Shown here: positions 50,190 through 57,172 of the stretch, piece after piece
Layout of the letters: each line of letters opens with the position of its first letter
Position numbering within the stretch: the stretch's first letter is position 1
Source of the DNA: JAPXLN01 sp033809515
GTDB lineage: Bacteria; Bacillota; Sulfobacillia; Fermentithermobacillales; Fermentithermobacillaceae
NCBI GenBank assembly: GCA_033809515.1
Contig: JAPXLN010000003.1
Span: forward strand, 60,000 to 123,999
Length of the DNA stretch: 64,000 nucleotides
Direction: 5' to 3'
Translations under genes and position numbers: made by a program
The notes under the pieces: generated by a model
Seen by the model: only the letters and a program-made list of their open reading frames with translations
Databases searched by the model: none
What the model was told of the DNA's origin: nothing

Positions 50190-50840
50190 TCAGGCATCTG
50201 ACACCAACTGCCCCAGTTTTCTGTTGACAGCGTCGAGAGTGGCCTTGACAACCGCTTCCCGTTCATCATGAGCTACCGGACAAGAGCCTGTCAGAAACAA
50301 ATCCTTGCCGTCCATTGCCAGTGTCAAACTCACAAGAGCTATCTTGCGGGACTTCGATATGCTGACAGAGACGTCCTCGATGCTCAGAGATGCCTCTGCA
50401 GGCATGTACGAATCCAGAGCCGAGGCTGTTGCTCCTGCGGCAGCCCAAAGCCAACCGGTTGAAGTCGGGGCTCCTGAGCTCACTCCGGTTACTTTGCCGT
50501 CTCCTCCCAGGCTCAGGTGCACCCTTACCTCGGCCAGGTCACGGGAGGAGATAATCTCAATTCGCTCCAAGAGAACCCTTCTTCCTTGCCCCGGGGAATC
50601 GTTGCCTATCTGCGCGATTGAGATCTTCCTTCTGTCAATCCGCAAACCGAATGCTGCGATCATCGAAGATTCAATGTCCCGTCCTATGTACCTGGCTGAA
50701 CGGCTAGGTCCTGCAAGAACATGTATCTCCTCTACGTTTCCGTCGTCGCTCAAGACAACCCTGGCATTCATTACGTCCTTTACGCGTCTGAGAGTCTCCT
50801 CGCATTTCCTGGCAAGAAGATCTCTACTCTCTTGCGTCAT
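50190..50840 (-). CDS. Conserved hypothetical protein, 216 aa, with IHVLA...RDIES pattern
   Basis: The N-terminal half reads NVEEIHVLAGPSRSARYIGRDIESSMIAAFGLRIDRRKISIAQIG, a pattern I recall from hypothetical proteins of Bacillota and Actinobacteria. The C-terminal half (SIEDVSVSISKSRKIALVSLTLAMDGKDLFLTGS) looks like a second alpha/beta domain with similar strand layout, perhaps a duplication. No signal peptide or spans. The ATG has GGGAG about 9 nt upstream. It follows the 394-aa gene by about 40 bp and precedes the HD-GYP leader. Function unknown. Confidence 0.75.
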   Translation of the reverse strand: MTQESRDLLARKCEETLRRVKDVMNARVVLSDDGNVEEIHVLAGPSRSARYIGRDIESSMIAAFGLRIDRRKISIAQIGNDSPGQGRRVLLERIEIISSRDLAEVRVHLSLGGDGKVTGVSSGAPTSTGWLWAAAGATASALDSYMPAEASLSIEDVSVSISKSRKIALVSLTLAMDGKDLFLTGSCPVAHDEREAVVKATLDAVNRKLGQLVSDA

Positions 50841-50881
50841 TCCATAACTCCCTCTCCCCTGACCGAAGGTGAAGCAAGACC

Positions 50882-52048
50882 CTAACCAGGACTATGGGCT
50901 CTCGACATAACAAATGTACCACGACGATATCCCGAAGCTTCTTTCTCGACAACCACCATCTCTGCCAGGAGCCACAATCCGGCTGCCACCAAACTATGCC
51001 CACCCAAGACTACAGGAATATCCGCCTCCCAGGCACATTTGGTGAACTCCCTTGTCCACGGGTCTTCTATGAGATCGTGTCTTCCCAGGTCTGAGTGAAA
51101 CCGGTCCCAATCAGAAAGGTTTTTTTTCAGATGACCAAAAATCACTCGTGAATCGATAAACGCAACATCTGCCACTGAAGAGAGAAACCTGAAGAAGCTC
51201 TCCGGGCCAACACTTTCTATCATGTAGCCCAATAGAGATACCACTTCTCCCCTGTCTTCACGACCTAACGCCTTCATACCTCTTTCTTCGGAAAAAACGC
51301 GCATCCTGTGAACCATGTTAGCGTTAATGTACTGGATCACAGCAGGTCCGACTCTCCCGATCACCGCAACCTCTTTGGAAGATCGCCTCAATACCCCCAG
51401 TGCCTGAAGGATCTTCTCCCTGGGCCAGTCCAGGGCATCAATTGCTTTCTTGCTCCTGGGGCCGCAATCTGGATGCAGCCCAAGAATCAGGAAGTCGGGA
51501 GGGGTATCAAGGTCGAAATTCACTCTACCGGAATTGGGAATCAAGACCCTTCGAATTCCGATAGACCGTAGAAGGTTCCCCAGGGGATTGTCCTTATCCG
51601 GAAGCTCAATCTCGTCTATTGCTCGCCCGGGAGCAAACGCAACAAGGTCTGCCGACTGTACGTTGTTCATGATGACCAGATTCCTCTCTCGCTTGAGAGT
51701 GACCGCAATCTCGTCGAACTCACGGGACGATATCAAGGGAGCTGCAACCCCGCCCATGTAAATGACGTTTTCGGCCCGGTATTTCACAATGACTTCTCGC
51801 AGCCTTTTTCCGAAGTGAAAACTCGCGCCTGCGTCTTCCAGATCCACCTGTACACCCATGTCTCTTGCAGACGCTGCCAGACCGGGGTAGTTCGTTGCCA
51901 GGACAACGCTATCAATCTGCTGTGCCTCTTTGAGCTTTTCCAGAGTATCCAGCACCACTTGCTTTCTGACATTGGAGATAACCAGGTCAAGCGAGGTCTT
52001 AGCTTGTCCACCCTCAAAAATCACCGTAGTAACCTTAGGGTTTAACAT
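50882..52048 (-). CDS. Uncharacterised 388-aa protein with a nucleotidyltransferase-like N-terminus
   Basis: The N-terminal 130 residues (TTVIFEGGQAKTSLDLVISNVRK, VVLDTLEKLKEAQQIDSVVLATNYPGLAASARDMG) have the strand-helix order of MobA/CofC-like nucleotidyltransferases, though a clear GGxS(x)RMG loop is missing. The middle contains VLIPNSGRVNFDLDTPPDFLILGLHPDCGPRSKKAIDAL. The C-terminal part contains VADVAFIDSRVIFGHL and PVVLGGHSLVAAGLWLLAEMV. ATG 52048 follows AAGGGGAA; the frame is open to 52066. I cannot name a family. hpf lies upstream with a short gap. Confidence 0.75.
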   Translation of the reverse strand: MLNPKVTTVIFEGGQAKTSLDLVISNVRKQVVLDTLEKLKEAQQIDSVVLATNYPGLAASARDMGVQVDLEDAGASFHFGKRLREVIVKYRAENVIYMGGVAAPLISSREFDEIAVTLKRERNLVIMNNVQSADLVAFAPGRAIDEIELPDKDNPLGNLLRSIGIRRVLIPNSGRVNFDLDTPPDFLILGLHPDCGPRSKKAIDALDWPREKILQALGVLRRSSKEVAVIGRVGPAVIQYINANMVHRMRVFSEERGMKALGREDRGEVVSLLGYMIESVGPESFFRFLSSVADVAFIDSRVIFGHLKKNLSDWDRFHSDLGRHDLIEDPWTREFTKCAWEADIPVVLGGHSLVAAGLWLLAEMVVVEKEASGYRRGTFVMSRAHSPG

Positions 52049-52095
52049 CACCGGTTCCCCTTCCATACGCCACCCGGGATCTTTTGCGCCTGGAA

Positions 52096-52614
52096 TCAGT
52101 ACTCAGGCTCTATGAGCCCGTAATTTCCATCCCTTCTCCGGTAAATCACACCGACCATACCTGTCTCGGCATTTCTAAAGACAAAGAAGTCGTGGCCCAG
52201 GAGCTCCATTTGAAGCGAAGCTTCTTCAGGCGACATTGGCTTTACCGGAAATCTCTTCACTTTTACTATGGTACGTTCGTTTGCCACATGGTTTCTCTCA
52301 GTTCCTGCGAAAACCTCGGTCTTCTCGCGGCGAAAAAGCCGAGTGCGGTATTTCTCTATCTGTCTTTCAAGTTTCTCAATGACTTTGTCCACTGCCGATA
52401 GAGCATCATACGCCCACTCTTCACCCCGGAGAAGATAACCGTTGAGAGGTATTGTGACTTCGACTACGTATCTGTCCCGTTCCGTGGAGAAGGTGACCTG
52501 GCAGGTAAGAGGTGAATGCTTCAGGTATTTCTCTATCTTGGACAATTTGCGCTCTGCATATTGCTTAAGAGCAGGATTGACTTCCATGTTTTTCCCTCTT
52601 ACTATGATCTCCAT
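52096..52614 (-). CDS. hpf: Long-form ribosome hibernation promoting factor
   Basis: An N-terminal S30AE domain (IIVRGKNMEVNPALKQYAERKLSKIEKYL, DALSAVDKVIEKLERQIEKYRTRL) and a C-terminal dimerisation domain (VKRFPVKPMSPEEASLQMELLGHDFFVFRNAET) identify long HPF, which pairs 70S ribosomes into inactive 100S dimers. The 172-residue length is normal. The ATG has GGGGAGG. It is divergent from the cold-shock gene with a 367-bp gap described in neighbouring entries. Confidence 0.96.
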   Translation of the reverse strand: MEIIVRGKNMEVNPALKQYAERKLSKIEKYLKHSPLTCQVTFSTERDRYVVEVTIPLNGYLLRGEEWAYDALSAVDKVIEKLERQIEKYRTRLFRREKTEVFAGTERNHVANERTIVKVKRFPVKPMSPEEASLQMELLGHDFFVFRNAETGMVGVIYRRRDGNYGLIEPEY

Positions 52615-52642
52615 GAAATCAGCCTCCCCAAGATCCTTTGAG

Positions 52643-52762
52643 CTATATTATTCCCTCCTTGGTCTGCAAATCCTTCCAGCATGCTGCCGTTCGGCGCCAA
52701 AGCTTAAGTTCACGGCGAATTCGACGATTTCTCTCTAAAAGCGATGACATTTTCTGTGTCAT
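52643..52762 (-). CDS. Candidate 39-residue basic peptide upstream of hpf
   Basis: ATG 52762 (AAGG about 8 nt upstream) opens a 39-codon frame ending in TAG 29 nt before the hpf start. The peptide is highly basic with several Trp and Arg pairs (LLERNRRIRREL, LWRRTAACWKDL). ATG 52750 is an alternative start. There is no homology to cite; a small ribosome- or RNA-associated protein or a chance frame are both possible. Confidence 0.3.
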   Translation of the reverse strand: MTQKMSSLLERNRRIRRELKLWRRTAACWKDLQTKEGII

Positions 52763-52822
52763 ATGTGACGCCTTGCGACAGTCCACAGTCATATCCCCAG
52801 CTTCAAAACATGTTTTAACTGG

Positions 52823-52852
52823 TTATCAACAGAGTTACCCACAATATCCACA
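52823..52852 (+). promoter_or_regulatory. Cluster of three DnaA-box-like nonamers in the hpf-csp gap
   Basis: TTATCAACA (52823-52831), TTACCCACA (52835-52843) and ATATCCACA (52844-52852) each differ from the consensus TTATCCACA by one base and point the same way. The 367-bp gap 52615-52981 otherwise holds the 39-codon frame, the csp promoter and its leader hairpin. No dnaA, dnaN or other origin gene is in the window, so an auxiliary DnaA site or chance are the alternatives. Confidence 0.5.
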
Positions 52853-52877
52853 GGCTGATGCCACAGAGAAATGTCTG

Positions 52878-52906
52878 TTGACTCGTAAGGTTGGGCATGC
52901 TATAGT
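52878..52906 (+). promoter_or_regulatory. SigA-type promoter of the cold-shock gene
   Basis: TTGACT at 52878-52883, a 17-nt spacer and TATAGT at 52901-52906; both boxes match at five of six positions. Transcription should start near 52913, leaving a leader of about 70 nt. Confidence 0.82.
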
Positions 52907-52931
52907 TCGGGCACGAGCAAAAAGCTCCATG

Positions 52932-52958
52932 AGACGACGTAGCCGGGAGCCGTCGTCT
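52932..52958 (+). promoter_or_regulatory. Hairpin in the cold-shock mRNA leader
   Basis: AGACGACG (52932-52939) and CGTCGTCT (52951-52958) are perfect 8-bp arms around an 11-nt loop. The SD AGGAGG begins a few nucleotides after the stem. Cold-shock leaders commonly use such structures for stability or temperature control. Confidence 0.55.
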
Positions 52959-52981
52959 GAAATTAGGAGGAATGTCCCGAA

Positions 52982-53182
52982 ATGCAAGGTAGAGTTAAGT
53001 GGTTCAACGCTGAAAAAGGCTATGGTTTTATTGAGAGAGATGACGGCCCTGATGTCTTCGTACACTATTCTGCGATACAAACCGACGGGTTTCGAACCCT
53101 TAATCAAGGAGACTTGGTTGAATTTGACATAGTCGACGGGCCTAAGGGCCTGCAAGCTGCTAACGTTAGCAAAATCTCCTAA
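52982..53182 (+). CDS. csp: CspA-family cold-shock protein
   Basis: A 66-residue OB-fold protein: MQGRVKWFNAEKGYGFIERDDG contains RNP1 and VFVHYSAI RNP2. It binds single-stranded RNA and DNA and melts mRNA structure in the cytosol. The ATG follows AGGAGG by about 10 nt. It is a single-gene unit with its own promoter, leader hairpin and terminator, on the opposite strand to its neighbours. Confidence 0.97.
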   Translation: MQGRVKWFNAEKGYGFIERDDGPDVFVHYSAIQTDGFRTLNQGDLVEFDIVDGPKGLQAANVSKIS

Positions 53183-53206
53183 CGAAATACCGCTACGGAG
53201 AGAATC

Positions 53207-53233
53207 AGCCCCGGTGGTCTCACCGGGGCTTTT
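53207..53233 (+). terminator. Rho-independent terminator of the cold-shock gene
   Basis: AGCCCCGGTG (53207-53216) and CACCGGGGCT (53221-53230) are perfect 10-bp arms with a GTCT loop, followed by TTT. It lies 24 nt after the csp stop; the fliT-like gene ends shortly beyond on the other strand. Confidence 0.92.
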
Positions 53234-53248
53234 CAAATGGCGCGCCTT

Positions 53249-53623
53249 CTATTGGCGTCTGTCGAACCTTTGCAGGCCTGAAGGCGTCGGATCGTAAGCT
53301 GAAAGAACCTTGGAGCTGGTTACGGCATCTTCTATGGCCCTGCTCCCCAAGCTTATCTCCTTACGAAGGAGAACCCGTATCTCATCATCTATCTGCATTG
53401 CCTTTGACAGTGCATTGATAACGATTTGGCGCCATTTTCCCGGAACCCGGCGAATGTCACCTAATGTCCGGAAAAGAGATATTGCCTGTTCTCGCGCATC
53501 AATGACGCCGGCAAGGCCTTCCAAATCTCCCTCAGCCGAAAAAGCGGCAGCCTTCTCAGACAGTTTGAGGATCTGTTTTGAGAGGATAATCGCCCTTTCT
53601 GTCACATCAGTCTCTGGTACCAT
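53249..53623 (-). CDS. FliT-like flagellar chaperone
   Basis: A 124-residue mostly helical protein (ILSKQILKLSEKAAAFSAEGDLEGLAGVIDAREQAISLFRTL), with the length and helical make-up of FliT-like proteins that often follow fliS. Sequence similarity alone is weak. FliT chaperones the cap protein FliD, whose gene is two genes upstream. The start overlaps the fliS stop by 17 bp. It is the last gene of the flagellar block in this direction. Confidence 0.65.
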   Translation of the reverse strand: MVPETDVTERAIILSKQILKLSEKAAAFSAEGDLEGLAGVIDAREQAISLFRTLGDIRRVPGKWRQIVINALSKAMQIDDEIRVLLRKEISLGSRAIEDAVTSSKVLSAYDPTPSGLQRFDRRQ

Positions 53624-54011
53624 TGCTGCGAAACACTTCCTCCCACATGCCCCTCAATTCCAGCGTGACTTTCAGAGCTTCTTCGACCAAACCAGCATCT
53701 TTTCTCATGTTAGCTTCAAGCAAGCGCGTGAAGATGAAATCGTACATTGAACCCAGGGCTCCGGAAAGACCCGGCGTCGCTTCCAGGTTCAGAGCACTCC
53801 TTAATTCGTCAATAATGTCCTGTGATTTCAGCAATCCTTTGTTGCTCAACGAGTAATCCTTTTCGTTCAGGGCCGCGATGCTTTCCCTCATGCACCTTAT
53901 AGCTTCGCTATACAGAATGAGAACCAGTTCTCCGGGAGAAGCCGTCTCAACTCTCTGCTGCCTGTAAATGTTAAGTGCTTTTTCGGTCAGCACTCCGTAA
54001 GCTTGGCTCAC
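53607..54011 (-). CDS. fliS: Flagellin export chaperone FliS
   Basis: A 134-residue helical protein with the FliS pattern: NIYRQQRVETASPGELVLILYSEAIRCMRESI, KSQDIIDELRSALNLEATPGLSGALGSMYDFIFTRLLEANM. FliS holds flagellin unfolded in the cytosol before export. The GTG start follows a G-rich stretch. It lies just after fliD, the usual order. Confidence 0.93.
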   Translation of the reverse strand: MSQAYGVLTEKALNIYRQQRVETASPGELVLILYSEAIRCMRESIAALNEKDYSLSNKGLLKSQDIIDELRSALNLEATPGLSGALGSMYDFIFTRLLEANMRKDAGLVEEALKVTLELRGMWEEVFRSNGTRD

Positions 54012-54030
54012 CCTACCATCCCCCGTTCTC

Positions 54031-55491
54031 CTACGTCTGAAAAAAGCTAGCCACTTGCTGCGCTAGCCAGGCCGATTGTCCGTTCATCTTGAAAATGAGC
54101 ATCTCAAGGGCCGTGAACTGTCTCTTCAGAGAGTTAAGCCTCAGATCTATGGTCCGCTGTTTCTCCTCGATCCGGCGGGCCAGATCCCTGTCTTGCAACT
54201 CAAGCTCTTTCTTTCTAAGGGGCAGCCGACCTCCTGTGGACGTATATCGTCCCACTGTATCTTCCAGAACCTTAAAGATGCCTTCGTCAGCTCCTTCAGC
54301 TGAAGCTCTGGCGCCGAAGAACCTTGCCACCGCTTCTCTGTCCCTGGCAAGGGCTTCTCTTAACTTTGATTCGTCAAAGCTGAGTTTCCCATCACGGGAA
54401 AAGGATCCCAAGGCTCCTGTAGACAACCCGATTTCGCCGACAAAGCAAAACCCGGGCAGTCCCTGGTCAATATGGCGGAAGATGAGGCCCCGGATCTCGT
54501 GAAGAAGTCTCTGCAAAAGCGTGTCTCCGATCAGAAGCCCGCCCTTCTTGGTTTGGGGATCCCATGCTGTATGCTTCTTCACAACCTCTATTAGGCCGTT
54601 GTACTCCTCGACAAATGCCTTCAACTCGTTGACGACCCTTTGGTTGTCAGGCGAGACAGTGAACCGGCAAGCAGACTCTGTATCCCCCGGCTTGTCACCG
54701 GAAGCCAGAATCTCAATGGCTATACCCTGCAATGCATCTGTAATCCGGTTCTCAGCTCTTGTTACCGTCACCCCGTTCAGTTGGAAGGTTGCGTCTTTAG
54801 CTGCCTGCACCTGGTTTAACTGAACGATGTCAGGAGAATCCGGCGTCTCCAGAACAACGCCTAAGTCTTTCCATAGGGACAAGCCTCCGGGGTTTTGGGG
54901 GTCGATTCCCAGATGAGCAAGCTCCAACTGCTCTGCCGTTCCCGTCTTCGATGCAGTGATAACCATCCGGAACTGGGATAGCCCTGTCGTTGACGAACCT
55001 GTCCTTATGACGGTTGCGCCAAAGCCCGCGTGCATGGCATTGATCTTGCCGGCAATATCATTGAGGCTGTCAGTTGCTTCTACGAGAACCTCGTCTCCCT
55101 TTAGGTATAAAGACCCTGACAGGCCTGCCGCCTCCTCAAGGGATTCCAGTTCGAAGAACCCTGACTGAAGGATTTGTCTGTCAGCCAGAGATACTACTTT
55201 GATGTCGTATGTTCCCACTGCGGCCGAATCTGATACTTCCACCGATATGACTGATGGATTTGTGATGGATACTGACTTACTGTCAAAAGTACCGGGCCTT
55301 GTCAGCGGAGAAATCTTTGCGGTAAGGGAGTTCAGCCGTTGCGTTACTGAATCCCACGCCGACCGGCGCCCGGCCAACACGCCTTGCCTTGCCTCCAACG
55401 CCTGAATAGGCCTTCTTTCAACCTTCATCAGCTCTTGTATGATGGTTTCAGTATCCAGGCCCGTCACGCCTAAGGTAATCTTAGAACTCAA
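54031..55491 (-). CDS. fliD: Flagellar hook-associated protein 2 (filament cap) FliD
   Basis: The N-terminal TLGVTGLDTETIIQELMKVERRPIQALEARQ is the FliD signature, and the C-terminus has the FliD_C heptad region (LPLRKKELELQDRDLARRIEEKQRTIDLRLNSLKRQFTALEMLI). FliD caps the filament tip and helps flagellin polymerise. TTG 55491 (AGAGGTG 5-6 nt upstream) gives the usual LSSKITLGV start; the frame is open to 55515. fliS follows after 19 bp. Confidence 0.95.
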   Translation of the reverse strand: MSSKITLGVTGLDTETIIQELMKVERRPIQALEARQGVLAGRRSAWDSVTQRLNSLTAKISPLTRPGTFDSKSVSITNPSVISVEVSDSAAVGTYDIKVVSLADRQILQSGFFELESLEEAAGLSGSLYLKGDEVLVEATDSLNDIAGKINAMHAGFGATVIRTGSSTTGLSQFRMVITASKTGTAEQLELAHLGIDPQNPGGLSLWKDLGVVLETPDSPDIVQLNQVQAAKDATFQLNGVTVTRAENRITDALQGIAIEILASGDKPGDTESACRFTVSPDNQRVVNELKAFVEEYNGLIEVVKKHTAWDPQTKKGGLLIGDTLLQRLLHEIRGLIFRHIDQGLPGFCFVGEIGLSTGALGSFSRDGKLSFDESKLREALARDREAVARFFGARASAEGADEGIFKVLEDTVGRYTSTGGRLPLRKKELELQDRDLARRIEEKQRTIDLRLNSLKRQFTALEMLIFKMNGQSAWLAQQVASFFQT

Positions 55492-55569
55492 ACAGGTCAC
55501 CTCTTCTCGGGTCAAGGTGCAAAGAAGCGAGCGAACGCACGAACCTTTACTTCATTTATCGGAAACCTC

Positions 55570-55584
55570 GTTCACAATGTGAAC
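55570..55584. promoter_or_regulatory. Inverted repeat and partial SigD -10 upstream of fliD
   Basis: GTTCAC-N3-GTGAAC (55570-55584) lies in the csrA-fliD gap. On the minus strand TCCGATAA follows about 13 nt later (55563-55556), seven of eight matches to the SigD -10 GCCGATAA, but the -35 position reads TCAC rather than TAAA. A weak flagellar promoter is possible. Confidence 0.35.
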
Positions 55585-55628
55585 CCTGTGGGGTACCTGG
55601 GGCGGTCTTGCAGATGCTCAGCAGCGGA

Positions 55629-55874
55629 TTAGGGCTCCTCACCCTTAACCTTTGCTCGCAATGTCCGGATGTCAAAGGAAGGGTCTTTGGCCAGCATCAT
55701 CTCTTCGGCAATTTCGAGTTCCACTTCGTCTCGCAGGACCTTCATACCGGAAGGAGCTTCGATCCCGAGTTTGACCAGAGCCCTTGCTCCTGAGCCCCGG
55801 ACCTCGGTCACCCGTATGAGAATGTCATCTCCGATCTTTATCCCCTGGCCCTTTTTCCTGGCGAGAACAAGCAT
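55629..55874 (-). CDS. csrA: Carbon storage regulator CsrA
   Basis: An 81-residue protein with the conserved MLVLARKKGQGIKIGDDILIRVTEV and a C-terminal helix (DEVELEIAEEMML). CsrA dimers bind GGA-containing mRNA leaders and in Bacillota repress flagellin translation until FliW titrates them. The start follows the fliW stop by 3 nt. The tail beyond residue 60 is slightly longer than usual. Confidence 0.96.
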   Translation of the reverse strand: MLVLARKKGQGIKIGDDILIRVTEVRGSGARALVKLGIEAPSGMKVLRDEVELEIAEEMMLAKDPSFDIRTLRAKVKGEEP

Positions 55875-55877
55875 ACG

Positions 55878-56333
55878 TCAACCCGTCCTCCTGACAAGAG
55901 TCTGTAAAGCGGCGAATACATAGTGCTTTGTAGTATACTCAGTGGATGCCACGATCACCTGCTTTCCTAACCGTTTTATTGGGTCGAGGACCAAGGGGGC
56001 CTGCAGGTTTGCAGTCATCTTGCGAACATCCCTGGGGACAGTGACAACCGCCAGCACAACCAGGTTGTCCGGGGAAGACGAGTCGAAACCCGCAAGATCC
56101 TTAGGGTAGAACAAGGGGTTATAGTCCGGGAAAACCGCCTTAGGATCAAGGGTGACGAAACCTACGGCCGGCTCCTCTACAGACTGAAACCATGTCAACC
56201 AGCGATCAGGGCCATCTAGGTTAATGGCTACGAACCTGTGAAGATGGGGAAAGCCTATGAGTCCCTCGGGAAACTCAAGTACCTGATCAACGCTTACCTC
56301 AATGGGGCCGAATCTCTTGGTGTCGACTAGCAT
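55878..56333 (-). CDS. fliW: Flagellar assembly factor FliW
   Basis: A 151-residue protein with FPEGLIGFPHLHRFVAI, WFQSVEEPAVGFVTLDP and QAPLVLDP, typical of FliW. FliW binds CsrA and relieves flagellin mRNA repression; flagellin displaces FliW. Order flgL-fliW-csrA is the classic Bacillota arrangement. Confidence 0.96.
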   Translation of the reverse strand: MLVDTKRFGPIEVSVDQVLEFPEGLIGFPHLHRFVAINLDGPDRWLTWFQSVEEPAVGFVTLDPKAVFPDYNPLFYPKDLAGFDSSSPDNLVVLAVVTVPRDVRKMTANLQAPLVLDPIKRLGKQVIVASTEYTTKHYVFAALQTLVRRTG

Positions 56334-56357
56334 TGAAACACCCCCGGAGTCTGCCGC

Positions 56358-57158
56358 TTATCTCAGAAAATCAAGAAGGCACGGCTGAATCAGCCGTGCA
56401 CCTGCGCCCAAAGCAGCCTGATAGGATGCCTCAGCCGAACGCAGGCGCATGATAACCTCAGCCAGATCCACATCCTCTGTGCCGGACAGAAGTCGCGTGT
56501 ACTCCACATCCAGTGCATTGAGTTTATCTTCGAGCATATCCAGCCTAGCCATTCTTCCTCCGTTCCTGGCGCGCTCGGCCATGACTGAGTCATACGCCCG
56601 GGTTAGTCCTTCCCATGAAGCCCTTATTTCCGCTCCTCCACCTGCCGTCTCAAAATCTCCTAACGCTCTGTCTATGTCATCCAGCAGATGATCCAGGGAG
56701 GTCCCGTCCATCATGGTCTCCGGCCCTACTTGCCACTTTGGCAAGGTTCCGGTCAGGACCTTTCTATCTTCGAACGTTCGCAAAGCTACGCACGCAGCTT
56801 CTTCCCGAAGCTGAGAAACCTCGCTCTTAATGGCATTCCGTGCAGCCCCGGGCACAGTATCGGTCCCTGCGTAAAGCGCCAGCTCCTGTGCTCGAGACAA
56901 TACTGCTGTCAATTCGGAAAGAGCTTGCTCAGTAGCTTCCATCCAGGAACGAGCCTTGTCTATGTTCCTCAGGTACTGGTGGTTATGGGCTAAGTGATGT
57001 CGCAAGGTCACTGAACGTCCTACGCCTACAGGATCATCCTGTGGCCTGGTGAAAGCAAGGCCCGATGACGCCCGGTCCTGGAGACCTATGAGACGGAATT
57101 CTGCGCGCCTCATGTTATGCAGAAAGTTTCGCTCCACCATCAGTTCGGTTACCCGCAT
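56358..57158 (-). CDS. flgL: Flagellar hook-associated protein 3 FlgL
   Basis: A short flagellin-like protein (266 residues). The N-terminus MRVTELMVERNFLHNMRRAEFRLIGLQDRASSG fits the flagellin N domain, and the C-terminal LMSGTEDVDLAEVIMRLRSAEASYQAALGAGARLI-type helix ends the D0 region (read here as LLSGTEDVDLAEV). FlgL joins hook and filament. It is somewhat shorter than the usual 290-300 residues. It follows flgK by 14 bp. Confidence 0.93.
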   Translation of the reverse strand: MRVTELMVERNFLHNMRRAEFRLIGLQDRASSGLAFTRPQDDPVGVGRSVTLRHHLAHNHQYLRNIDKARSWMEATEQALSELTAVLSRAQELALYAGTDTVPGAARNAIKSEVSQLREEAACVALRTFEDRKVLTGTLPKWQVGPETMMDGTSLDHLLDDIDRALGDFETAGGGAEIRASWEGLTRAYDSVMAERARNGGRMARLDMLEDKLNALDVEYTRLLSGTEDVDLAEVIMRLRSAEASYQAALGAGARLIQPCLLDFLR

Positions 57159-57172
57159 CCGTATTCCTCCAG

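Noticed and set aside
52615..52981. Chromosomal origin (oriC)
   Set aside because: No dnaA, dnaN, gyr or rpmH genes and no obvious AT-rich unwinding element; three boxes alone are not enough.
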